The position numbers were made by a program, and so were the translations under genes. Source: Promethearchaeia archaeon (lineage in GTDB: Archaea; Asgardarchaeota; Lokiarchaeia; Sigyniarchaeales; SOKP01). Taken from it: a DNA stretch of 9,665 nt. Positions 5,083 through 9,665 of the stretch are shown here, piece by piece; the first letter of the stretch is position 1, and each line of letters begins with the position of its first letter. The stretch lies in the NCBI GenBank assembly GCA_029856295.1, contig JAHQWS010000045.1, positions 1 through 9,665 of the forward strand. Reading direction: 5' to 3'. The notes under the pieces were generated by a model. The model was not told where the DNA came from, made no database searches, and was given only the letters and a program-made list of their open reading frames with translations.

Positions 5083-5988
5083 CTATAAGGAAGTAGTATT
5101 CACTTCATTACTGCCGTAACCCCAAGATTTTAGAATTTTCTCAGCATTTTGTATTATCTTCTCTTCTATAAATTCTTTCATAGAGATAATCTTGTCGCAG
5201 TGTCCCGCAGCCATAGAATGTATTGGTGAATCTCTTAATTGTAGATGATATATCTTTTTGTAATAATTTTCATCAAATATGTCTTGATTTAAAATCCTTT
5301 TTTTCCACAAATTTGAAGCAAGGCTTTCATTAGTAGTCATTATAGCAGTTCCGAAACACACTGCGTCTGCACCCATAGCGAGAGCAGCAAGAAAGCCTCT
5401 GGCATCTCCAATTCCCCCTGCTGCGATTATAGGAATCTTAAGTAGCCTTTTAGCCATAGTCACATTCACGAGAGTTGTATTTTGATTTGGATTTTTAAAT
5501 CCGGTACCTTCAAGCCCTACAATAGTAGCAGCATCAGCCCCCAAATTTTCTGCTGATATGGCATGTTTCATCGTTGCACACTTATGAAACCAATAGCATC
5601 CCGCATCATGTAATTTTTTTCCGATTTTTGGAGCTTGATAAGCTGAGGTAGTACACACTTTCACACCAGCATCAGTAGCGATATCTACAAAATCTAAATA
5701 AGATTCTTCGGTTCTTACCCAACTGTCTTTTTGTTTAATCACATGAGGCGGCATAACCGAAAAATTTACTCCCCATGGCTGGTTAGTTAATTTATTCATT
5801 TTTTCTAATTCATTTTGGAATTCATCGTTGGTTTTATAATTTAACGCAGTTATAATGCCAAACCCTCCCGCATTCGAAAACGCAGCAGCAAATTCTGCTT
5901 TTCCAATAATGGCGAAAGCACCCATGATTATGGGGTACTTTGTTCCCATCATCTCAGTTAATTTTGTTTTCCAAATCAATCTTTTCAC
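5083..5988 (-). CDS. Nitronate monooxygenase / 2-nitropropane dioxygenase-family FMN enzyme
   Basis: FMN-dependent TIM-barrel protein, 301 residues. Family landmarks: YPIIMGAFA (18-26) at the first strand, NAGGFGIIT (39-47), GVNFSV (73-78), HKCATMKHAISAENLGADA (135-153), and the FMN-phosphate segments IIAAGGIGDARG (187-198) and GADAVCFGTA (206-215). Nitronate monooxygenases usually have a catalytic His in a GH motif after the fifth or sixth strand. Here that position reads GLEGTGFKNPNQNTT (158-172), with Phe164 instead, so true nitronate oxidation is doubtful. FabK-type enoyl reductases and uncharacterised oxidoreductases share the fold. The start is GTG; the nearest ATG is out of frame. A TATA element (6012-6019, minus) sits about 28 bp upstream. 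The substrate is unknown. Confidence 0.85.
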   Translation of the reverse strand: MKRLIWKTKLTEMMGTKYPIIMGAFAIIGKAEFAAAFSNAGGFGIITALNYKTNDEFQNELEKMNKLTNQPWGVNFSVMPPHVIKQKDSWVRTEESYLDFVDIATDAGVKVCTTSAYQAPKIGKKLHDAGCYWFHKCATMKHAISAENLGADAATIVGLEGTGFKNPNQNTTLVNVTMAKRLLKIPIIAAGGIGDARGFLAALAMGADAVCFGTAIMTTNESLASNLWKKRILNQDIFDENYYKKIYHLQLRDSPIHSMAAGHCDKIISMKEFIEEKIIQNAEKILKSWGYGSNEVNTTSL

Positions 5989-6011
5989 GAATCATTAATA
6001 GAAAAAGTAAT

Positions 6012-6019
6012 TATTATAA
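6012..6019 (-). promoter_or_regulatory. TATA box of the nitronate monooxygenase-like gene
   Basis: The minus strand reads TTTATAATA across this position, centred roughly 28 bp before the GTG at 5988. It supports the GTG start and a very short leader. It lies 16-23 bp beyond the end of the upstream 66-aa gene, so the two genes are probably transcribed separately. Confidence 0.5.
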
Positions 6020-6034
6020 ATATTAGATTCATTA

Positions 6035-6235
6035 TTAATTCTCTTTTTTAATGAGCTTTATCAAAGCAATAACAATGGCAATAAGGAAAGGTAATGGAGC
6101 AGTAATTCCTAATATTATATATGAAATATTATTTTCTGCGATTGCCACATCAACAGCGCTCCTTAGAACGTTTAAGTAAAACAAAATTAATACAATAATG
6201 GGTATGTATTTGTTGTTTAGTTTCATTTTCATCAT
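6035..6235 (-). CDS. Small two-helix membrane protein, 66 aa
   Basis: I do not recognise this protein. It has a basic, Met-rich N-terminus (MMKMKLNNK), a first hydrophobic helix at about residues 10-26, a short polar loop with AIAENN (31-36), a second helix at about 39-60, and a lysine-rich tail LIKKEN. Basic residues at both ends suggest a hairpin with both termini in the cytoplasm. It starts 6 bp after the stop of the CruF-like gene on the same strand. The two are therefore almost certainly cotranscribed and may form a complex. Two further in-frame ATGs (codons 2 and 4) leave the exact start open. Confidence 0.6.
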   Translation of the reverse strand: MMKMKLNNKYIPIIVLILFYLNVLRSAVDVAIAENNISYIILGITAPLPFLIAIVIALIKLIKKEN

Positions 6236-6241
6236 CTCTTC

Positions 6242-7090
6242 TTATAATAATATAATTGGGATTAGATCAACTCCAGCTAAATATGGAGTAATACATAAGC
6301 TCGCCAAATAAAGAATACCAGTAGTGATGCCAATAAACACCGGGATTAATCCGAAGAAAATGAGAGCGGATTTTGTTTTACCATGAATTTCAATCTTATT
6401 ATCATTTAAAACATGGCCGTAAAGAATTAAAAATAGCGTTATGACTAAAAACCAACCGAGAAAATTAAAGAATGGTATTGAAAAGACTGAAAATGTATCT
6501 TTTGGGTCACTTAACCACACCCAGAGTCCAGCTGAATTTGGATATATTGAAGCGGAACCAAGATTAACCATTACAGGATCTATCCAGAGATCGAGGGAAA
6601 CAGCCAAAATTCCTGCGACAAAAGCATGAAATATATAGTTTTTGTTTGGAAGAATCACTTCCGAAACATAATTACAGCACCACGCAAGCATAAACCAGCC
6701 CAAACAAGTATAAATTGGAATTTCAAGAAACCATAACCCCCCTCTCGTAAAAATATATGTTTCAAATGGGGAAAGGTTGTATCTTCCAAGCAAAATCCAA
6801 TGAACCTCTTCAAGACCTGCAAATATTATTGCTCCATAAAGAAAACATGTTGTTTTATATTTTCCCTGTGTTTTAAATCCGTGGTATATTACTATAATAG
6901 CAAGTATTACGGTGATTACATCCATTATAACTAAGTCTAGCCACATTGGTTCGATAAAATAAGGTCCGAGAACCTTTGGAACTTGTAATACCTCTGGAAA
7001 TAAATGATGAAGAATTGTCGAAATCAGTACGACCGGTATAAAAATAAGAGTAACTATAATTAAGAACTTGTCATCATATTCTAATTTCAT
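6242..7090 (-). CDS. Polytopic membrane protein resembling CruF/DUF422 carotenoid-biosynthesis proteins
   Basis: Integral membrane protein of 282 residues with about seven or eight hydrophobic segments (roughly 9-29, 51-71, 82-102, 119-140, 152-170, 204-226, 242-265). Membrane-embedded polar motifs recall the CruF family (carotenoid hydratases; bisanhydrobacterioruberin hydratase in haloarchaea). These are GLEEVHW (92-98), WFLEIPIYTCLGWFMLAW (120-137), DLWIDPVMV (167-175), GLWVW (188-192) and SIPFFNFLGWFLV (204-216). The order D-x3-DP, then W-x-W, then IP-x2-N-x2-GW is the family's most recognisable run. No phytoene synthase, desaturase or other carotenoid gene is in the window, so the pathway is not confirmed; another isoprenoid or lipid substrate is possible. 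It heads a two-gene unit with the 66-aa protein. Confidence 0.65.
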   Translation of the reverse strand: MKLEYDDKFLIIVTLIFIPVVLISTILHHLFPEVLQVPKVLGPYFIEPMWLDLVIMDVITVILAIIVIYHGFKTQGKYKTTCFLYGAIIFAGLEEVHWILLGRYNLSPFETYIFTRGGLWFLEIPIYTCLGWFMLAWCCNYVSEVILPNKNYIFHAFVAGILAVSLDLWIDPVMVNLGSASIYPNSAGLWVWLSDPKDTFSVFSIPFFNFLGWFLVITLFLILYGHVLNDNKIEIHGKTKSALIFFGLIPVFIGITTGILYLASLCITPYLAGVDLIPIILL

Positions 7091-7238
7091 AATAGCCTCT
7101 ATTCTCCTATATAATTAAATTTTATTTTCAAATAATCAAATTAAAAATGATTTATATTTATACCTCTAAATTTTAATATTTTTCATTTTACTTTTCAGTT
7201 AAACCATTTTGTAATTCGTAATAAAAAAAAATAAAAAA

Positions 7239-7247
7239 TTTTAAATA
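7239..7247 (+). promoter_or_regulatory. TATA box of the seven-helix membrane protein gene
   Basis: TTTTAAATA centred about 27 bp before the ATG at 7270, with no Shine-Dalgarno site between, fits a leaderless transcript. The 179-bp divergent spacer (7091-7269) also carries a possible minus-strand TATA, ATTATATA (7108-7115), for the CruF-like gene. Confidence 0.45.
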
Positions 7248-7269
7248 AAAAATATATCTAACTTAATCT

Positions 7270-8016
7270 ATGGATCCAGTTTTTATAGGAATGGTATTCG
7301 AATTAGTAATAATAATAATTGGAGCAATTCTTTTATGGTTAATCCTACAAAAATATTTTATTAAGAGACACCAACTCACCCTATATCTCTTTATTATAGT
7401 TCTAAATTTCGTACTCTCAGTTATGTTTTCTTGGTTGTCTAAAATAATTGTATTAACGACTGAAATAGATTATGTGTATAACCAACCTAATGTGAAATTT
7501 CCTAATACTCCCTTAAATTGGCTCCTTTTTAGGATCGTGGACTTTAGAATTAGTATTTTATTTGTTACCATTGCCTTAATTTTTTCATATCTTCTAAAAG
7601 TAGGCGTTTTTGAGGAAGGCTATAATAAATTCCATAAATATTTAGTTTTCATTTTTGGAGGCTATGTTATGTTCTTTACAGTAATAATTTACGAACGTGG
7701 GAATACCTTATTAGATGCGATTAATTTTCTAAATATTTTAGTATTTATGGCCGTAATTTACATTTCCTTCATAATTCGATTAATCGGTGCTTATAGATCT
7801 GTGAATGATCCTATATTTAAAAGAGCTTTTCTATCATTAACAATAATGAGCATTTGTTATATTATGACTCTTGTTTGTCTCTTAATCGATCGAATAACCA
7901 TTATTATGGGGGGTCAAGGTTTCACAGCTTTTTATTTCATGGCATGGATTTTTGTCATCATTGGATTTTTAGGAGCATATTTAGGATACATTCGACCAAA
8001 ATCATCAGAAGAGTGA
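7270..8016 (+). CDS. Unrecognised membrane protein with about seven helices, 248 aa
   Basis: No family is recognised. Hydrophobic segments lie near residues 5-28, 36-60, 88-109, 123-141, 150-172, 186-207 and 219-241, giving about seven membrane helices with a short extracytoplasmic loop after helix 2 (TTEIDYVYNQPNVKFPNTPLN). Charged loops carry KYFIKRHQ (28-35), FEEGYNKFHKY (114-124) and AYRSVNDPIFKRAF (174-187). The tail PKSSEE is cytoplasmic or external depending on topology. No signalling domain, transporter signature or catalytic motif is visible. The layout resembles seven-helix sensor modules, but that is only a shape argument. A truncated, clearly related copy follows 81 bp downstream, so the family has undergone tandem duplication here. 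Confidence 0.75.
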   Translation: MDPVFIGMVFELVIIIIGAILLWLILQKYFIKRHQLTLYLFIIVLNFVLSVMFSWLSKIIVLTTEIDYVYNQPNVKFPNTPLNWLLFRIVDFRISILFVTIALIFSYLLKVGVFEEGYNKFHKYLVFIFGGYVMFFTVIIYERGNTLLDAINFLNILVFMAVIYISFIIRLIGAYRSVNDPIFKRAFLSLTIMSICYIMTLVCLLIDRITIIMGGQGFTAFYFMAWIFVIIGFLGAYLGYIRPKSSEE

Positions 8017-8080
8017 AAGATTTCGATTATATTCTTCTTATTTATTTGTGCAATTTTGAGAAAAAGCATTAACTAAAAAA

Positions 8081-8086
8081 TTTTTT
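8081..8086 (+). terminator. Oligo-T tract after the seven-helix membrane protein gene
   Basis: Six T residues directly after six A residues (AAAAAATTTTTT, 8075-8086), about 65 nt beyond the stop at 8016. It is a plausible archaeal T-tract terminator, but short and in T-rich DNA. Confidence 0.3.
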
Positions 8087-8097
8087 ATAATTCAACC

Positions 8098-8304
8098 ATG
8101 ACAATTTTACAAAGTTTAATCTTTATTGGAATGATATTTGAGACATTTATCATCATTATTTCGACATTCTTATTACTTTTAATACTTAACAGATATTTTG
8201 TTAAAAAGCATAGACTTACATTATATTTGGTTATAATCTTTTTAAATTATTTCTATAATCAAATTTGGACTCAAAAATTTGATTATAATTATGTTTTTTT
8301 TTAA
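8098..8304 (+). pseudogene. Truncated tandem copy of the seven-helix membrane protein
   Basis: The 68-residue frame begins MTILQSLIFIGMIFE and continues with LILNRYFVKKHRLTLYL, matching the upstream protein's FIGMVFE and LILQKYFIKRHQLTLYL. About 28 of 43 aligned residues are identical by eye. After LNY the match breaks. The next residues, FYNQIW, could correspond to YVYNQP some 24 residues further on in the parent, suggesting an internal deletion. The frame then ends in a T-run (8294-8302) and a stop, so only helix 1 and part of helix 2 remain. No clear TATA element sits at the expected position. It is best read as the decayed remains of a duplicated gene. Confidence 0.7.
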
Positions 8305-8313
8305 AATTTTAAG

Positions 8314-8686
8314 ATAAATAACAATTATCATGGACAGTTAAGGTTTTACAATATTCTATTATTTAGCATGGAGTTTTCACTATGAGCGAAGCTATCCTAT
8401 GATTAATTCAAGTGAGTTAGAATATGATAATTCGGAACAGTATAATTATACAAACTTAAATGAATCAATCTATATAGTTACTGGCGGCGCAGGGGCGCCA
8501 TTACGTGATGTTAATGATTATGATAATGATTTTATAGCGGAAAGTGAAGTAGCTTTTAATTTTGTTTTAGTTGAGGTTAAAAAAGAACCTAAAAAAACCA
8601 CCATTTCTCTAGAATCATGGAGAATGCCTAACGATTTCGGTGAACTTTATCTCATTGATAATATCACTCTTACAAAATTTACTTAG
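8314..8686 (+). pseudogene. Frameshifted C-terminal remnant of a calcineurin-like / purple-acid-phosphatase-type metallophosphoesterase
   Basis: From about 8342 one frame reads FHYERSYPM (8375-8401), then IYIVTGGAGAPLRDV (8471-8515) and a C-terminal DFGELYLIDNITLTKF before the stop at 8684-8686. HYERSYP and VTGGAGAPL are hallmarks of the C-terminal catalytic half of metallophosphoesterases, where the sequence normally runs GHxHxYERSYP. Here the metal-binding GH is lost: the frame reads LAWSFHYERSYP. Immediately upstream a different frame gives RFYNILLF, which resembles the YNVDLVFAGH strand that should precede it, implying a frameshift near 8360-8375. In-frame stops at 8315-8317 and 8339-8341 cut off anything further upstream. 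An ATG at 8399 could start a 95-residue fragment without metal ligands. The N-terminal domain is absent from the window. Confidence 0.7.
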
Positions 8687-8850
8687 TTCTTCCCTCTTTT
8701 CTATATTCTTTCTTGAAATATTAGCTTATTTACAATTTTAAATATTTATTTAGGAATTTATAATTGTAAAAATAAATTTATATAAATGATTTGTCTCTAT
8801 CTTTTTATAACTTCATAATAAATTATATTAAATTATTTAAAATTATATAG
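8687..8850. other. AT-rich spacer with a long imperfect hairpin
   Basis: No gene is seen. The arms TTTACAATTTTAAAT (8729-8743) and ATTTATAATTGTAAA (8756-8770) pair at 14 of 15 positions around a 12-nt loop. A 12-bp A/T palindrome ATTTATATAAAT follows at about 8776-8787. The hairpin could mark the end of transcription of the decayed locus or be an operator. The spacer ends in the TATA region of the longin-like gene. Confidence 0.35.
8841..8849 (+). promoter_or_regulatory. TATA box of the longin-like gene
   Basis: AATTATATA is centred about 26 bp before the TTG at 8871, placing the transcription start at or beside that codon. This is the main reason for accepting a TTG start. The frame stays open upstream to 8841 but contains no ATG or GTG there. 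Confidence 0.55.
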
Positions 8851-8870
8851 TCGAGAAAGCGGGGATCTCG

Positions 8871-9281
8871 TTGGTCAAAGTCGTACAAGATATATGGATT
8901 CTTAGCGAGAGTGGTATAGTATTATTTAGTAGGGTCTTCAATCCTAAGGTCAATGAACAACTTTTTGGTGCTCTAATGACTGCCCTAAACTCATTTGCAA
9001 GTGAGCTTGCTAAGGGAGGCTTGTCGAATTTTGAATTGAGTTCAATAAGATTTACAATTTATAAAGATAAGGGCCACATATTTGTTGCAAATTCAGCGAA
9101 AAAGGTTAAGGAGAAAAAAGTCCAATATGAATTAAAGGTTATTGCAGAAAAGTTTTTTGATAAATACTCTGATGTTTTGGCTTCATGGGATTCTGATATA
9201 AACTTCTTTGCCAATTTCAATGAAGATATTGATGACAGTTTAGAAGACACGATTAAGAAGTTTCAAAAGGCATTTTGGTAA
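8871..9281 (+). CDS. Longin-like domain protein of the Asgard type, 136 aa
   Basis: Single-domain alpha/beta protein. The pattern is strand DIWILSESGIVLFSRVF (7-23), helix VNEQLFGALMTALNSFASELA (28-47), strand NFELSSIRFTIYKDKGHIFVANSA (53-76), and a long helix KVQYELKVIAEKFFDKYSDVL (83-103). That order, with the acidic turn between the first two strands and the LFGALMTALNSFA helix, matches the small longin/profilin-like proteins that are numerous in Lokiarchaeota. In eukaryotes longin domains occur in SNAREs, adaptor sigma and mu subunits, and GTPase regulators. The tail FNEDIDDSLEDTIKKFQKAFW looks like an amphipathic helix. The start is TTG. I infer a protein-interaction or small-GTPase-linked role; no GTPase gene is in the window. 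Family recognition is from memory of the pattern. Confidence 0.75.
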   Translation: MVKVVQDIWILSESGIVLFSRVFNPKVNEQLFGALMTALNSFASELAKGGLSNFELSSIRFTIYKDKGHIFVANSAKKVKEKKVQYELKVIAEKFFDKYSDVLASWDSDINFFANFNEDIDDSLEDTIKKFQKAFW

Positions 9282-9295
9282 TCAAATTTTAGCTG

Positions 9296-9318
9296 TTTTT
9301 TCAGAATTTGGGTTTTTT
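9296..9318 (+). terminator. Paired oligo-T tracts ending the longin-like gene
   Basis: Two runs of six T (9296-9301 and 9313-9318) lie 14 and 31 nt after the stop codon, the usual form of an archaeal intrinsic terminator. They suggest the following gene has its own promoter. Confidence 0.5.
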
Positions 9319-9394
9319 ATGTTTCACAACCATAAATAATTTAAGAAGAAAAGAATTTATTTTCTTGAAAATAAAGAAAATTTAAAGAATTAAA

Positions 9395-9665
9395 ATGAAA
9401 GAAACTGATAATAAAAAGAAAACTGATGGTCTATTCTCTTCAGATGCGCTCTCTGATTCTATAAATAATTTATCAAAGCCAAGATTTTTAGGCTCTATAC
9501 ATATGAATAAAGAATTAGTCAGTAATTTCAGCTCTGTAGGGAATTTATTGAATGGCGAACTTGAAATGCAGCTCAATAAATCCTTAAAAAATACATTGTT
9601 TAATCCAATAACAAAATTTCTAATCCTCATAACAATTATATTTAACATAGTCTGGTTACTTCTAC
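9395..9665 (+). CDS. Start of an unrecognised protein with a polar N-terminus and a membrane helix (runs off right edge)
   Basis: An ATG at 9395 opens a frame of 90 complete codons with no stop before the window ends. The first 70 residues are polar (MKETDNKKKTDGLFSSDALS at the start), rich in Asn, Ser and Lys, with a segment LGSIHMNKELVSNFSSVGNLLNGELEMQL that looks helical. From about residue 72 (ITKFLILITIIFNIVWLLL) a membrane helix begins and continues past the edge. This suggests a cytoplasmic head with a membrane anchor, or the first helix of a longer membrane protein. No family is recognised. The promoter is unclear; AAAATAAAG near 9368-9376 is a weak TATA candidate. An opposite-strand frame over the same DNA looks like a shadow. 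Confidence 0.5.
   Translation, partial: MKETDNKKKTDGLFSSDALSDSINNLSKPRFLGSIHMNKELVSNFSSVGNLLNGELEMQLNKSLKNTLFNPITKFLILITIIFNIVWLLL

Noticed and set aside
6441..6629. 62-aa plus-strand frame
   Set aside because: Antisense to the CruF-like gene over its DLWIDP and WVW motifs.
7091..7269. Repeats or operators in the divergent spacer between the CruF-like and seven-helix genes
   Set aside because: Beyond possible TATA elements I find only simple A/T runs.
7854..8072. 72-aa plus-strand frame
   Set aside because: Out-of-frame overlap with the last helices of the seven-helix protein; no independent signals.
9059..9250. 63-aa minus-strand frame
   Set aside because: Antisense to the longin-like gene, whose fold pattern is coherent across this region.
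9382..9648. 88-aa minus-strand frame
   Set aside because: It mirrors the plus-strand frame from 9395, which stays open to the window edge and has a sensible polar-then-membrane layout. Some doubt remains because neither protein is recognised.

Overview
The window is strongly AT-rich and archaeal. It encodes a TFIIB-type initiation factor (TFB) and an archaeal/eukaryotic-type prolyl-tRNA synthetase. Several start codons have TATA-like boxes about 25 bp upstream, as in leaderless archaeal transcripts, and others follow Shine-Dalgarno sites of the GGTGAT type. A small longin-like protein of a kind abundant in Asgard archaea, a TFB with an unusual zinc ribbon and linker, and many membrane proteins without clear relatives make a Lokiarchaeota-like (Asgard) genome the best guess. 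The taxon is inferred from family resemblance; no search was run.

Left part (1-3850): the N-terminal 217 codons of proS run off the left edge on the minus strand. Divergent from it is an OsmC-type thiol peroxidase, which converges on an unrecognised helical protein (minus strand). Then come a three-cysteine archaeal peroxiredoxin (minus) and, divergent from it, a Fur/PerR-family regulator followed by an AhpD-like CxxC protein (plus). Three thiol-redox proteins and a peroxide/metal-type regulator lie within about 3.2 kb. A 33-bp imperfect palindrome with a perfect 7-1-7 core, TAATAATCATTATTA, sits between the divergent peroxiredoxin and regulator genes. It is the natural operator candidate for a small peroxide-defence regulon.

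Middle (3880-7100, all minus strand): TFB, a T-rich spacer of 280 bp, and an FMN-dependent nitronate monooxygenase-like (2-nitropropane dioxygenase family) enzyme that lacks the usual catalytic histidine. Next is a two-gene unit: a polytopic membrane protein resembling the CruF/DUF422 carotenoid-biosynthesis family, followed 6 bp later by a 66-residue two-helix membrane protein.

Right part (7240-9665, plus strand): an unrecognised protein with about seven membrane helices, then a decayed locus. The decayed locus holds a truncated tandem copy of that membrane protein abutting a frameshifted C-terminal remnant of a calcineurin-like/purple-acid-phosphatase-type metallophosphoesterase. After a hairpin-bearing spacer come the longin-like gene, with a TTG start and two downstream T-tracts, and the beginning of a gene for a protein with a polar N-terminus and a membrane helix that leaves the window. 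I see no rRNA, tRNA, CRISPR array or transposase.
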